A stretch of DNA of 64,000 nt from Acidobacteria bacterium 28-1 (GCA_002050365.1 MWYZ01000070.1:1-64000), one strand, 5' to 3'; counted from the first letter of the stretch, positions 52,253 through 61,748 are shown. Notes: generated from the letters alone by a model not told the origin. Made by a program: numbers and translations.

Positions 52253-53311
52253 TTAGCTTGCCAATGCCTGAATTTGTTGCTCGACGACCGGCGGCGTAAA
52301 ACCGAAATGCCGATAAGCCGCGTCCGTTACGATTCGTCCGCGCGGCGTTCGATTCAAAAATCCTATCTGAATCAAATATGGTTCAATCATCTCCTCGATT
52401 GATTCGCGATCTTCGCTGATTGACGCGGAAATCGTTCCGACTCCGACCGGTCCGCCCTCAAATTTTTCGATAATTGATAAAAGCAATTTTCTATCAACTT
52501 CGTCCAAGCCGAAACGGTCAACTTCCATTTCATCAAGTCCGCGCTGCGCGAGATTTCCTGTAATCCTGCCGTCGCCAAGAACTTCTGCATAATCTCTCAC
52601 GCGACGAAGTAGACGGTTGGCAATACGCGGTGTTCCGCGTGAACGGCGGGCGAGTTCATCTGCACCGCTCGCTTCAATCTCGACTTTTAAGATTTCCGCC
52701 GAGCGATGAATAATAATTTCCAATTCTTTTTTAGAATAAAAATCCAAATGATTGACGATACCAAAACGTCCGCGCAGAGGCGCAGAAATCATTCCCGCTC
52801 GCGTAGTTGCTCCGACAAGAGTAAATTTCGGCAAATCAATTTTAATCGAACGCGCAGCCGTGCCTTGCCCAATCATCAAATCGAGTTGATAATCTTCCAT
52901 CGCCGGGTAAAGAATCTCTTCGATTTGCGGTTTTAGGCGATGAATTTCATCAATAAACAAAACATCGCCTTCTTCCAAATTGGTCAAAACCGCCGCCAAA
53001 TCGCCCGATTTTTCAACCGACGGCGCACTCGCAGTTTTCAAATTTGCGCCGAGTTCGTTTGCCAAAATCATCGCCAGACTAGTTTTGCCAAGCCCCGGCG
53101 GACCGAAAAGTAAAACGTGGTCAAGGGCTTCGCCGCGACGAAGCGTAGCTTTCAAAAAAATCTTTAAGTTGTTGACAATTTTCGCTTGTCCGATGTATTC
53201 ATCCAATTTTTTCGGACGCAAACTCGGCTCACTTTGCACGTCTTCGAGTGTCGCTTGTCCAACAATCAAACCGCTCTGCCGAACGGGACTTTCAACTAAT
53301 TCTAATGCCAT
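52253..53311 (-). CDS. ruvB: Holliday junction branch migration helicase RuvB
   Basis: 352 residues. Walker [21 protein letters not shown], Walker [20 protein letters not shown], sensor 1 [20 protein letters not shown] and the arginine finger region, C-terminal winged helix ([16 protein letters not shown]). Standard length. ruvA and ruvC are not adjacent. Confidence 0.95.
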   Translation of the reverse strand: MALELVESPVRQSGLIVGQATLEDVQSEPSLRPKKLDEYIGQAKIVNNLKIFLKATLRRGEALDHVLLFGPPGLGKTSLAMILANELGANLKTASAPSVEKSGDLAAVLTNLEEGDVLFIDEIHRLKPQIEEILYPAMEDYQLDLMIGQGTAARSIKIDLPKFTLVGATTRAGMISAPLRGRFGIVNHLDFYSKKELEIIIHRSAEILKVEIEASGADELARRSRGTPRIANRLLRRVRDYAEVLGDGRITGNLAQRGLDEMEVDRFGLDEVDRKLLLSIIEKFEGGPVGVGTISASISEDRESIEEMIEPYLIQIGFLNRTPRGRIVTDAAYRHFGFTPPVVEQQIQALAS

Positions 53312-53366
53312 TTCTGAACCTCTTTGTTGTTTTTTCTGACTATGATATTTTACTACTTACAGGATT

Positions 53367-53386
53367 TTGTTTCAACTGTGAAACAA
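53367..53386. promoter_or_regulatory. parS-like palindrome with 4-nt spacer upstream of ruvB
   Basis: TTGTTTCA-ACTG-TGAAACAA is a perfect 8-bp inverted repeat. The half-sites equal those of canonical parS (TGTTTCA-CG-TGAAACA) but with ACTG instead of CG between. A further TGTTTCA half-site follows at 53387. It could be a divergent operator for ruvB and the XPB helicase gene or a decayed parS. Confidence 0.4.
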
Positions 53387-53490
53387 TGTTTCAATGATTT
53401 TATTTTCTTCAAAAACGCAAATGAATAATTCGGCTTTTGAGCCGATTAAATCTTACTCAATCTTTGGTTTTGTTATGATATTGTTAATAA

Positions 53491-54897
53491 ATGTCAGAAA
53501 TAAATTTCAAACTTAAATTCGAATCAGGCACGTTGATTCTGGAGGGCGCGAGTGAAACCAACGACGTACCGAAACCATTCGTTTGGGATGAGCGAACCAG
53601 ACATTTCCGTGCGCCCGCTTATAAATACCGAGAGATTATCAAAGAATTTATTCAAACAAAAACGGCTTACGAAGACGAGGCGAAAAAGTATCAAACATTC
53701 GATTTCAAACAAAAATTTCACATTGAACCGCGTCCGTATCAAACTGCATCCATCGAAGCGTGGCGAGAGAATGAGCGATGTGGCACGATTGTTTTGCCGA
53801 CCGGCGCAGGCAAAACTCACGCGGCGACAATGGCGATTGAAATGTGCAAGCGACAAACTTTGGTCGTTGTGCCGACCCTTGATTTGATGAATCAATGGTA
53901 TGACCTCTTGCTTTCAACATTTAACGCGGAAATCGGACTTATCGGCGGCGGTTTTTTTGAGGTCGGCGCGATAACCGTAACCACTTACGCTTCGGCTTTC
54001 CGTCATCAAGAGCGGCTCGGCAATCAATTCGGCTTGGTGATTTTCGACGAAGTGCATCATCTTCCGTCGGAAGGTTACAAATACGCGGCGGAATTTGCGC
54101 TCGCGCCGTTTCGTCTCGGCTTAACGGCAACGCCCGACCGCGCCGACGGCAATGATTCGCTGCTTGAAAACCTCGTCGGCAAATTCGTCTATCGGCTCGA
54201 AGCGCAGGAACTCGCGGGCGAATATCTGGCTGATTACGTCGTCGAGCGTATCGAGGTTGATTTGAGCCAGGAAGAGAGAACGGCTTACGGGAGCGAACGA
54301 GCGATTTACACAAATTTCAAGCGGGCGAAAAACCTTCCATACGGACACGAAGGCTGGCGGATGTTTTTGATTCACAGCGCAAAGTCCGAAGACGGCAGAC
54401 GCGCGATGAAAGCCTATCGCAACTCGAAAAAAATCGCGCTTGGCACGGAAGCCAAAGTAAGAGTTTTGCAAGATTTGCTCGTTCGCCACCGGCGCGACAA
54501 AGTTCTAATTTTCACGCACGAAAATGAAATGGTTTATCGCATCTCGCAGGATTATCTAGTGCCGGCAATCACGCACGAAACCAACGTCAAAGAAAGAAAA
54601 TTTTGGCTTGACGCATTTAACAAAGGCGACGTTCTGGCGTTAGCGACATCGAAAGTTTTGAACGAAGGCGTGAACATTCCCGACGCTTCAGTGGCGATAA
54701 TTCTTTCAGGTTCGGGTTCATCACGCGAACACATTCAACGCTTGGGACGGATTTTGAGAAAGAAAGCGGACAAGCAAGCGATTTTGTATGAAGTCGTAAC
54801 CAGAAATACAACCGAAGAATATATCAGTCAAAGACGAACCGACGCGCGCCAATTTCAAGATGCGAAAAAGGGAGACAATAGAAATTTATTTAATTAA
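53491..54897 (+). CDS. XPB/SSL2-like DEAD superfamily 2 helicase
   Basis: 468 residues. N-terminal damage-recognition-like domain, then RPYQTASIEAWRENE, Walker A VLPTGAGKTHAATMA, Walker B VIFDEVHHLPSE (DEVH), motif III LGLTATPDR, then motifs V and VI (TSKVLNEGVNIPDASVAII, HIQRLGRILRKK). Close to the archaeal/bacterial XPB family. Bacterial XPB is often paired with a Bax1-type nuclease, which lies convergently at 55436. Confidence 0.87.
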   Translation: MSEINFKLKFESGTLILEGASETNDVPKPFVWDERTRHFRAPAYKYREIIKEFIQTKTAYEDEAKKYQTFDFKQKFHIEPRPYQTASIEAWRENERCGTIVLPTGAGKTHAATMAIEMCKRQTLVVVPTLDLMNQWYDLLLSTFNAEIGLIGGGFFEVGAITVTTYASAFRHQERLGNQFGLVIFDEVHHLPSEGYKYAAEFALAPFRLGLTATPDRADGNDSLLENLVGKFVYRLEAQELAGEYLADYVVERIEVDLSQEERTAYGSERAIYTNFKRAKNLPYGHEGWRMFLIHSAKSEDGRRAMKAYRNSKKIALGTEAKVRVLQDLLVRHRRDKVLIFTHENEMVYRISQDYLVPAITHETNVKERKFWLDAFNKGDVLALATSKVLNEGVNIPDASVAIILSGSGSSREHIQRLGRILRKKADKQAILYEVVTRNTTEEYISQRRTDARQFQDAKKGDNRNLFN

Positions 54898-54919
54898 CAA
54901 ACTAATTTAAAATACTTTT

Positions 54920-55132
54920 ATGAAACGTCCGATTATAACAATTTCAAATGAAGTAATGGGCGGGACACCTGTTTTTGCGGGAACTCGTGTGCCGCTTTTA
55001 ACTTTGATTGACTATCTCAAAGCAGGGGACTCAATTGATGATTTTCTCGAAGGTTTTCCAACTGTTAAGCGCGAGCAAGTTATAGAATTTCTCGAAGAAG
55101 CGGAAAGAGAAATGGAGAAAAAAGCTGCGTGA
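54920..55132 (+). CDS. DUF433 family antitoxin
   Basis: 70 residues: ITISNEVMGGTPVFAGTRVP, LLTLIDYLKAGDSIDDFLEG, FPTVKREQVIEFLEEAE. This is the typical DUF433 (VapB45-like winged helix) antitoxin. ATGA-type overlap with the DUF5615 toxin gene downstream. Confidence 0.88.
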   Translation: MKRPIITISNEVMGGTPVFAGTRVPLLTLIDYLKAGDSIDDFLEGFPTVKREQVIEFLEEAEREMEKKAA

Positions 55133-55446
55133 AAGTTTTACTAGATGAATGTCTCGACCGGCGTTTGGCGAAAGATTTAATCGGTTTTGAAGTGAAAACT
55201 GTTCCGCAGATGGGTTGGGCGGGCGTAAAAAACGGCAGTTTGATGATTTTGGCGGAAGCGGAATTCGACGTTTTCATTACGGTTGACCGCAATCTTTCGT
55301 TTCAACAAAACCTACCGAAATTCGATGTCGCGGTTTTGGTAATTTACGCTAAATCAAATCGCCTAGCTGATTTGCAACCGTTTGTGCCGAAAATTTTGGA
55401 AGTGTTGTCGAATGTGAAAAAAGGCGAAGTGATTTTTATTGATTGA
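55129..55446 (+). CDS. DUF5615 PIN-like toxin
   Basis: 105 residues with PIN-type acidic residues: MKVLLDECLDRRLAKDL (first D/E pair), AEAEFDVFITVDRNLSFQQN (T-x-D-x-N), VLVIYAKSNRLADL. Partner of the DUF433 protein. Its end overlaps the convergent Bax1-like gene by 11 nt. Confidence 0.87.
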   Translation: MKVLLDECLDRRLAKDLIGFEVKTVPQMGWAGVKNGSLMILAEAEFDVFITVDRNLSFQQNLPKFDVAVLVIYAKSNRLADLQPFVPKILEVLSNVKKGEVIFID

Positions 55447-56641
55447 CTAAAAGTTTGTCCGCCGTTTCTTCAAGGATGCGCGGTTCGAGTTTCGATTTGA
55501 AAAAAACAACATTCTCACTTTCCCAAAGCGGTTCTTCACGACTTCCGCGCAATTCAGCCCACGCGGCGAGAATGTAATTTTTAAAATTTGCGGCGCGAAA
55601 TTCTTCAAGCCGTTTCTGCAAACTTTTGGGAGTCCAAAATCCTAAAACATCGAGATAAACTTTTTCGTTGTCGGGCGAAACCAAAACGAAATCGGGAACA
55701 AATGCAGTTTTGCCTAAATCAAGAACTTCTTTATTTTCTTCCAACTTCCAATTTGACGAAGATTTCTCCCAATCTTTTTTCAACCGTTCAAAAATCGGAT
55801 TCGCATATTCGGGTTCGTCAAAATAACATGAAACAAGTTCAGTTTGCTCGCTAGTCAATTCATAAAAAGAATTGCCCACTTCTTTGTTGGCGATTTCCGC
55901 AGACATTTTCCAATTTCTGCAAAGCAGAAGCGCGGGCAGAAAAACCGACATTCGGATGCCGTATTTTTGCGAACGATGAAATAGCGAAGCCGCGCCTGTC
56001 AGAGTAATTTCGTAACCGTTTGTTGCATTTCCAATGACCGAATGTATCAAACCAAAGTGCTTTATCCAACCGAAAATCTGGCGGTAATTTGCCGCGTCCG
56101 ACGGAGCAACACGAATTTTCATCTCGACGCATTTGTAAAGTAACGCTTGTGCTTGCGCGAGATTGTAGCGGTCGAGCAAATCTGTCGGCGTGGTTGAATC
56201 AAACGAAATCAGCTTTTGTTGGGCGGACAAATCAGCGTAGAGATTGGACGAGATTGTATCGGCGTCGGTGCCGAATTCTTCAGCGATTAATTCCAAAACT
56301 TCGCTTTTTGATTTTGAATTAGGCAGAACAGGTTGAAATTTTCTGGCTTCGAGAAAAACTTTTTGGCGAATCTCGATTGGTTCGGCAACGCTTGATGTAG
56401 CAAATTTGCATCTGTCGGTCAGCAGTTTGATGAACCCGCGCAAAATTCTGTAATCCGTGCCTGTGCCGACATATTCTTCAAGTTCAAGTTCGAGTTCGCC
56501 GCGTGTTTTACCGAGGAACTCGTCGAAAATTTCAATTAAAACCTGAGCGTCACGCTGGAAATTTGCGTTGTCAGTTTTAATCAGACGCGGAAAAATTTTA
56601 CCGCCGCGCCGCCAATTGATGGCTAAATCGGATGTCAGCAT
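55436..56641 (-). CDS. DUF790 / Bax1-like nuclease
   Basis: 401 residues. N-terminal helical region (LAINWRRGGKIFPRLIKTDN), central YNLAQAQALLYKCVEMKIRV, and C-terminal PD-(D/E)xK-like nuclease (AFVPDFVLVSPDNEKVYLDV then LGFWTPKSLQKRLEEF). Bax1 is the nuclease partner of XPB in archaea; the adjacent XPB gene supports the same pairing in DNA repair here. Confidence 0.85.
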   Translation of the reverse strand: MLTSDLAINWRRGGKIFPRLIKTDNANFQRDAQVLIEIFDEFLGKTRGELELELEEYVGTGTDYRILRGFIKLLTDRCKFATSSVAEPIEIRQKVFLEARKFQPVLPNSKSKSEVLELIAEEFGTDADTISSNLYADLSAQQKLISFDSTTPTDLLDRYNLAQAQALLYKCVEMKIRVAPSDAANYRQIFGWIKHFGLIHSVIGNATNGYEITLTGAASLFHRSQKYGIRMSVFLPALLLCRNWKMSAEIANKEVGNSFYELTSEQTELVSCYFDEPEYANPIFERLKKDWEKSSSNWKLEENKEVLDLGKTAFVPDFVLVSPDNEKVYLDVLGFWTPKSLQKRLEEFRAANFKNYILAAWAELRGSREEPLWESENVVFFKSKLEPRILEETADKLLVNQ

Positions 56642-56665
56642 CTTTTAATTCAGAGTAAATAACTA

Positions 56666-56765
56666 TTTTACCGCAGAGACGCAGAGAATTTGCGCTGAGA
56701 TTCGCAGAGATTTTCATTTTCTCCGCAGCACTCTGCGAAAAACTCTGCGCCTCGGCGGTAAAAAT
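56666..56765. repeat. Intergenic hairpin repeat, CGCAGAG-word family (copy 2)
   Basis: TTTTACCGCAGAGACGCAGAG on the left is inverse to CTCTGCGCCTCGGCGGTAAAA on the right, with inner CGCAGAG/CTCTGCG words. Same family and size as 4700-4796. Confidence 0.85.
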
Positions 56766-56849
56766 TTACAATTAGCAACTTGCGTTAAATAATCCTTGAT
56801 TATAATAGTCGTATATCTTGAAAAAATCATAAAGGACTTTTTCCAATAA

Positions 56850-57971
56850 TCAATCCGTTGTCAAAAGCGATTCATTGATTAAAGGATTTCCGTTTGAAAC
56901 TGTGAAAACTTTCGCGCCGTTGCCAAAGTTTTCAACAAAACTTTCTTTAGAAGTTGTAACAAAAGTCTGCGTTTTGTCTTGCAAAAACTCGAGCAATTGA
57001 CCGATCCGTTTGTAATCAAGTTCCGCGTCAATGTCGTCGAGCAAAAACAGCGGATATTCCTGATTTTGCGAATGATACACCGATAAATTAGCGAGCTGCA
57101 GAACGAGTAGTGCGCTTCGTTGCTGACCCGAAGAGCCGAATTTTCGCAAATCGTGTCCGTCAAATAAAATGTCTAAATCGTCGCGGTGCGTTCCAATCAG
57201 CGAATAGCCCGCCGCGAGTTCGGCTTGCACGCGGAGTTTCAATCGTTCCGCTAGAAGATTTGCATAATCGTCCAAATCGCCTTTGCCTTCTAAAGATGAC
57301 GCGTAACGAATCGAAATTTCTTCGCGGTCGAACAGTTTTTTTTCTAAAACCTCGTTTAACCTTTCGACGAAACGAAGTCGCGCTTTATGAATTCTGGTCG
57401 CGTGCAGAATTAATTGTTCGTTCCAGGGCTCAAGCAGTTCGGCGGTTTTTTCGATCGAAAATCCGTTGTCTTGCGACGACTGAAGAAGCGAATTTTTCTG
57501 CCGGATCACACGGTTGTAATCGGTCAATGTTTGAACGAATGGCGGATAAATCGAAACAATTCCGCCGTCTAAAAACTTTCGACGCGCTTCCGGGTTGCCG
57601 CGCACGATTTCCAGTTCGTCAGAGTTAAAAATGACGGCGTGAAGCTGTCCTAAAAATCTTTGGACGGTTTCCTTTTTGTTATTGACGCTTAAACTTTTCG
57701 TGTTGCCTTCAATAGCGACTTGCAAAAGGCGGCTAATCTCCGCGCTTCGTTCGACCGAGCCGCGCACAATCGCTAATTCTTCGTTGAATTTTATCGCTTC
57801 TTGAAGTCGTGCCGTCTTAAAAGATTTAGTCGTTGCCAACAGATAAATCGCTTCGAGCCAATTAGTTTTACCTTGACCGTTTTCGCCAAAAATGATGTTT
57901 AAATTTTTGCCGCACAACATTTCGCCGTGCAGATTACGGAAGTTTTGTGCGACAATCATTTCAAGCAGCAT
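56850..57971 (-). CDS. recF: DNA replication and repair protein RecF
   Basis: 373 residues. Walker A FGENGQGKTNWLEAIYLLAT, signature GSSGQQRSALLVLQLANLSV, Walker B YPLFLLDDIDAELDYKRIGQ, and RGNPEARRKFLDGG typical of RecF. Loads RecA at gaps. Separated from gyrB here, unlike the dnaA-dnaN-recF-gyrB order of many bacteria. The region upstream of its start is the redoxin remnant. Confidence 0.94.
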   Translation of the reverse strand: MLLEMIVAQNFRNLHGEMLCGKNLNIIFGENGQGKTNWLEAIYLLATTKSFKTARLQEAIKFNEELAIVRGSVERSAEISRLLQVAIEGNTKSLSVNNKKETVQRFLGQLHAVIFNSDELEIVRGNPEARRKFLDGGIVSIYPPFVQTLTDYNRVIRQKNSLLQSSQDNGFSIEKTAELLEPWNEQLILHATRIHKARLRFVERLNEVLEKKLFDREEISIRYASSLEGKGDLDDYANLLAERLKLRVQAELAAGYSLIGTHRDDLDILFDGHDLRKFGSSGQQRSALLVLQLANLSVYHSQNQEYPLFLLDDIDAELDYKRIGQLLEFLQDKTQTFVTTSKESFVENFGNGAKVFTVSNGNPLINESLLTTD

Positions 57972-58014
57972 ACGGCTATTTTAACACAGCTGACGACAAA
58001 AACTTTTCACGCTT

Positions 58015-58314
58015 TGCTGGGAAAAAATTCTCTTTAGCAGTCTGTGTAAATGTCGTGTTTCTCGGCTTGATAATGGAAGGTCTCAAACTAAGATTGAGGC
58101 TTATTTAAAAAAATCCTTCGATTTTAATATTATTCCGAACAGTTTCGGCATGGTTTTGAAATACGCCCAGAAAGATGGCGACGGCAATATTTCGATGGGT
58201 TTTCCTTCTCATTTTGTAATCAATCAAGAAGGCAAAATCGAATTAAAAACTAACGGGTTCGATAAAACTGCGATGCTCGATGCACGAATAAATCAACTTC
58301 TGCTTTCAAAATAA
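58015..58314 (+). pseudogene. TlpA/thioredoxin-like protein C-terminal remnant
   Basis: The frame from ~58090 reads KIEAYLKKSFDFNIIPNSF, GMVLKYAQKDGDGNISMGFP then SHFVINQEGKIELKTNGFDK and a stop at 58312. The GFPSHFVINQEGKI piece is the cis-Pro and following strand of a redoxin. The N-terminal part with the CxxC motif is absent or unrecognisable, so the gene is broken. Confidence 0.6.
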
Positions 58315-58346
58315 TTTTAAACTCTATCAATATTAAAAAATAAAAA

Positions 58347-58376
58347 GCGGAAAATTCTTTGCAAAGAATTTTCCGC
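58347..58376 (-). terminator. Terminator for the M43 peptidase gene
   Basis: A perfect 30-nt palindrome (GCGGAAAATTCTTTG and its inverse). On the minus strand it is followed by TTTTTATTTTTT. Confidence 0.8.
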
Positions 58377-58404
58377 CCAAAATGAAATTTAACCGAAGTT
58401 ATTT

Positions 58405-59334
58405 TTATTTACCAAAACGATAGGTTGTAAAAAGCGAGTCCATCCGTGTGTCTTGCCCGGATGTAAATTCGAACATACAAGCATCGTCCGTATAATCCAT
58501 AAAGTTTGTAATCGGGTCGAGACCTGATCTATTGCGGCACGAATCCTGCCCCGACGGGCAACCGTAAGCGGGCGAGCGTTCTGCCGCAGTGTCGGAAACA
58601 TAATCGCCGCTGCCGTTACAGCCGCCCTGGAAAGTGTGATACAAGCCCATCCAATGTCCGACTTCGTGCGTTCCCGTGTCGCCCAAGTTATACGGCGCGG
58701 CGCTTCCGCCCGGCAGCGACGAGTAAAGCAGAACTACTCCGTCTTTAGACGGTGCGCTCGAATAGCTGGACGGGAAAGTTGCGTAACCCAAGATTCCGCC
58801 GCTCGGATTACACGTATAAATATTTAAATCATCCGCCGTTCCTTGATGCAAAGCACTTTTCATCGCGGTTTCCGATGCACCGTAGCAATCGTTATACCAG
58901 ATTGAATTGGTTGTGCGATCGGTCGAAACTCGATTGAACGACCAACCCGAAATGGCGAAAGCGCTATTTAAAACATTCATTTGATCTGCAATCATCGCAT
59001 CCGTAATGTCACCGTTGGCAATGCCCGTGCCTTTGTTGACTACGTGAAAATAGACGTTTATAACGCCGCCGGTAGCATCAATGCCCGGACTATCTTTTAA
59101 CTCAGCCCGTCGAACGGCAAAATCAGTTTCTGCCGCCGCGACTTTTTGCGGATCGTGGTCGGTTCCGCAAAGTCGGTCGCCTTTAATAACAACGGCTCGA
59201 GTGTTTTTGTCAACCTCAGCTTGGTCGGTAGATTCGACGGTAGATTGGGCGACGGACACGTAATTGATTCCGAAAGCCACCAAAGCAATCGCAAAAAGGC
59301 TAAAAACAGCCGCAAATGCACGAAATTTATTCAT
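58405..59334 (-). CDS. Secreted M43 family zinc metallopeptidase (pappalysin-like)
   Basis: 309 residues with signal peptide (MNKFRAFAAVFSLFAIALVA). The metzincin motif HEVGHWMGLYH (HExxHxxGxxH) follows TGT; the Met-turn lies in DPITNFMDYTDDACMFEFTS. A cysteine-rich region (GGCNGSGDYVSDT, GCPSGQDSCRN) matches pregnancy-associated plasma protein-A-type M43B peptidases such as ulilysin. Extracellular or periplasmic. Confidence 0.88.
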   Translation of the reverse strand: MNKFRAFAAVFSLFAIALVAFGINYVSVAQSTVESTDQAEVDKNTRAVVIKGDRLCGTDHDPQKVAAAETDFAVRRAELKDSPGIDATGGVINVYFHVVNKGTGIANGDITDAMIADQMNVLNSAFAISGWSFNRVSTDRTTNSIWYNDCYGASETAMKSALHQGTADDLNIYTCNPSGGILGYATFPSSYSSAPSKDGVVLLYSSLPGGSAAPYNLGDTGTHEVGHWMGLYHTFQGGCNGSGDYVSDTAAERSPAYGCPSGQDSCRNRSGLDPITNFMDYTDDACMFEFTSGQDTRMDSLFTTYRFGK

Positions 59335-59504
59335 TATCAGTTAACTCCTTAGAAATTAAATTTAATATTTAGAAAAGCGAAAGATTTATAAAAAAATCAC
59401 CGACTAAAAAACAGGGTTGAGAAAGAAGATATATTGTTTTAAGGAAAAGGTCAACTGATTTTCGTAAAACAGATTGTTAAATAGAAAAAAGAGGTGTCTG
59501 TTAA

Positions 59505-60227
59505 TTACAAAGTTTTCGCCAACGTAAAAACATAAACTTTGCCTGCGCCGTTTATTTTGAGAGCTTTCGCGCAATTGGAAACGGTTGCGCCCGATGTGAA
59601 AACATCGTCAACCAACAAAACATTTTCGCCTTTAATAAGTTTCGGACGTTTTACTTCAAAAGCGTTTTCGACGCTCATCTCACGCGCTTTGCCGTCCATT
59701 CCGACGCGGTGCATCGGCGTATGAATTTTGCGAACGAGGCTTTGTTCATCGAGGTTTACACTAATTTGTTTAGCGAGAATCTTCGACAAAACAGCGGCTT
59801 GATTAAATCCGCGCTCCAGAAGGCGTTTTTTTGAAAGCGGAACGGGAACAATCAGCGTCGCATCTTGAAAATCGGAGCTTTGAAAACGCGAAACGAAAAG
59901 TTTCTGTAATTTTTTAGCGACGAACGGCTCGCGCTTGAGATGCAGAACCGAAGCCGAAAGCGCGAGTTCGTAAATACCGACGGCGCACGCCGAATCGTAA
60001 AAATGCTCGTCGCAACGATGACAAAAAGTTTGGAAATCTGACGGTTTTGATTGAAGAAATGCGCCACATTTAGCGCATAAAGTTTCGATTCCTGAAAAGA
60101 GATTTGTTTTTGTCCAGCACGGCTGGCAGGCAACGCCGTCCGCTAAATTTTCGACGCTGTTTTCACAGATTTGACAGGCTTGAGGATAGGCGAGCGTGAG
60201 CAGGGAATCGAAAATTTTATAAAACAT
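59505..60227 (-). CDS. ComF family phosphoribosyltransferase-like protein
   Basis: About 240 residues from ATG 60227; an upstream start would fall in the repeat at 60231. N-terminal zinc-binding Cys pairs (CQICENS, CQPC, CAKCGAFL, CHRCDEHF) and C-terminal PRTase domain (IVPVPLSKKRLLERGFNQAA, NVLLVDDVFTSGATVSNCAK). ComF/GntX family; linked to DNA uptake in competent bacteria. Confidence 0.87.
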   Translation of the reverse strand: MFYKIFDSLLTLAYPQACQICENSVENLADGVACQPCWTKTNLFSGIETLCAKCGAFLQSKPSDFQTFCHRCDEHFYDSACAVGIYELALSASVLHLKREPFVAKKLQKLFVSRFQSSDFQDATLIVPVPLSKKRLLERGFNQAAVLSKILAKQISVNLDEQSLVRKIHTPMHRVGMDGKAREMSVENAFEVKRPKLIKGENVLLVDDVFTSGATVSNCAKALKINGAGKVYVFTLAKTL

Positions 60228-60230
60228 AAA

Positions 60231-60325
60231 AAAGTGAATGAGTGAAAAAGTTGAAAAGTGAAAAAGCAAGCCGTCAAAAACTAACCAACTTTTTCACTCG
60301 TTCACTTTTCCAGTTTTTCACTTGG
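60231..60325. repeat. Hairpin repeat (GTGAAAA words) upstream of comF-like gene
   Basis: The left arm AGTGAATGAGTGAAAAAGTTG and right arm CCAACTTTTTCACTCGTTCACT are inverse. Same word family as the 31-bp repeat at 52168. Occupies the whole space between two genes. Confidence 0.8.
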
Positions 60326-60679
60326 TTATTCTTCGTCAAGCAAGCCTTGTTCGACAAGTTCTTGACAATTCAAGCAATACCGTGCCCATGGCACAGCATC
60401 GAGTCGTTTCGGATTGATTGGTTTCTCGCAGTTTTGACAAGTTCCGTATTCGTCGTCGCTAATGCGCGTTAACGCTTCATTAATCAAAATTACCTGACGG
60501 CTGTCGTTTTCCGAAACCGCCAGCATCACATTCTTGGAATAATTTCTGACCGCCAAATCCACCGGGTCGGGAGTTTCCGAAGAGTCAACCGAAAGGTCAT
60601 TGCCGTTTAACTTGGCTAACAGAAGTTCACGTTCAAGGATAAGTTTGTCTTTAATTTTTTCTGTTTTCAATACACTCAT
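60326..60679 (-). CDS. DksA/TraR family zinc-finger protein
   Basis: 117 residues. C-terminal C4 zinc finger (YGTCQNCEKPINPKRLDAVP, WARYCLNCQELVEQG) preceded by a coiled-coil region (LILERELLLAKLNGNDLSVD). The acidic tip residues of true DksA are not obvious, so it may be a DksA-like regulator of RNA polymerase rather than orthologous. ATGA overlap with rlmH. Confidence 0.83.
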   Translation of the reverse strand: MSVLKTEKIKDKLILERELLLAKLNGNDLSVDSSETPDPVDLAVRNYSKNVMLAVSENDSRQVILINEALTRISDDEYGTCQNCEKPINPKRLDAVPWARYCLNCQELVEQGLLDEE

Positions 60680-61116
60680 TTCTGATATGGAAAGCCTTTT
60701 ATTATTGTATACGCACGATATAATTGCTCGGTTAAAACTACTCGCGCCGTTTCGTGCGTGAAAGTTAGAAACGATAAGGATAAACTAAAGTCCGCCCTTT
60801 CGACAACCTCAGAGGCGACACCATCTGCGCCGCCGATGACAAAGGCGATTTCTTTGAACCCGCGATTTTGCCAATGCTCGATTTTCATCCCTAATTCGTG
60901 CGAGGAAACCGAGCGTCCCTTCACGTCTAAAAGACAGACGAAGTTGCTTTGATTCACTTTTTCCAAAATACGTTTGCTTTCCGTTTCTCGGTCGCTGTCT
61001 TTAATTTCTGTAATTTCAAACTTTACAAAATGCGAAAGGCGCGACAGATATTCTTCCTGTAACGCCAGCCAATTTTTATCTCTGGTTTTGCCAATCCAAA
61101 CGAAACGAAACTTCAT
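60676..61116 (-). CDS. rlmH: 23S rRNA pseudouridine-1915 N3-methyltransferase RlmH
   Basis: 146 residues with SPOUT features: VCLLDVKGRSVSSHELGMKI, IAFVIGGADGVASEVVERAD, LSFLTFTHETARVVLTEQLY and terminal GFPYQK (usually GLPYHK). Slightly short but complete. Part of the minus-strand operon with rsfS upstream. Confidence 0.9.
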   Translation of the reverse strand: MKFRFVWIGKTRDKNWLALQEEYLSRLSHFVKFEITEIKDSDRETESKRILEKVNQSNFVCLLDVKGRSVSSHELGMKIEHWQNRGFKEIAFVIGGADGVASEVVERADFSLSLSFLTFTHETARVVLTEQLYRAYTIIKGFPYQK

Positions 61117-61120
61117 AAAT

Positions 61121-61231
61121 TAGTTGGCAGTAATCAGCAGCAGTTGACAGTAGTTCGTTACCTGCCGTCTGAACCTTCTCATCGCGCTCCTCGCCTTGAA
61201 CTGCCAACCACCAACTGCTGCTGATTACTCA
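61121..61231. repeat. Hairpin repeat (CAGTTGGCAGTAATC words)
   Basis: 61129-61146 (AGTAATCAGCAGCAGTTG) is a perfect inverse of 61212-61229. The outer and inner parts repeat TTGGCAGT words. The right end overlaps the rsfS stop codon. Confidence 0.85.
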
Positions 61232-61666
61232 AAATATTTCTTCAGGCAATTGAACTTTTTTCGCATCGCGCCAGAGCCGTTCCAAATCGTAAAACTCACG
61301 CGCTTTCTGCTCGAAAATGTGCACGATAAAATCGCCGTAATCAAGCAGAATCCATTCGCCCGTTTGATAACCTTCGATGCGAATGACGCGCGAATTTAAT
61401 TGCTCTTTGAGTTTTTCAGTAATTTCGTCGGAAATTGCCTGCACCTGGCGCATATTTGTGCCGCTGGCGATGATGAAAAACTCCGTGAAACTCGCAATCT
61501 CGCGCAAATCAATAGCGACTATATCAAAGGCCTTTTTCTCGCTTGCGCAACTTATCGCAAGTTTTACTTCATCATCCAACTCGGCAAACGGCGTGACGGC
61601 TTCGACGACGAGAAGCGATTCCGCGTTTTCACGCTGGAGAGATTTTTCTTTCGTTTCTTCTTCCAT
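61229..61666 (-). CDS. rsfS: Ribosomal silencing factor RsfS
   Basis: About 145 residues from ATG 61666 ([16 protein letters not shown]). The family core [60 protein letters not shown] and [12 protein letters not shown] is complete. Binds ribosomal protein L14 to block subunit joining. Downstream of nadD in the conserved nadD-rsfS order. Confidence 0.93.
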   Translation of the reverse strand: MEEETKEKSLQRENAESLLVVEAVTPFAELDDEVKLAISCASEKKAFDIVAIDLREIASFTEFFIIASGTNMRQVQAISDEITEKLKEQLNSRVIRIEGYQTGEWILLDYGDFIVHIFEQKAREFYDLERLWRDAKKVQLPEEIF

Positions 61667-61677
61667 AATTTCATTAC

Positions 61678-61748
61678 ATTTAGCATTTACCATTAAACAT
61701 TTATCAACTATTCGCTCGTGTCGAATGCTAACTGATAAATGTTAAATG
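61678..61748. repeat. Heptad hairpin repeat (CATTTA words) overlapping nadD 3' end
   Basis: TTTAGCA, TTTACCA, TTAAACA, TTTATCA words (7-nt period), inverse to TGATAAATGTTAAATG on the right. The right arm contains the nadD stop codon. Confidence 0.8.
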
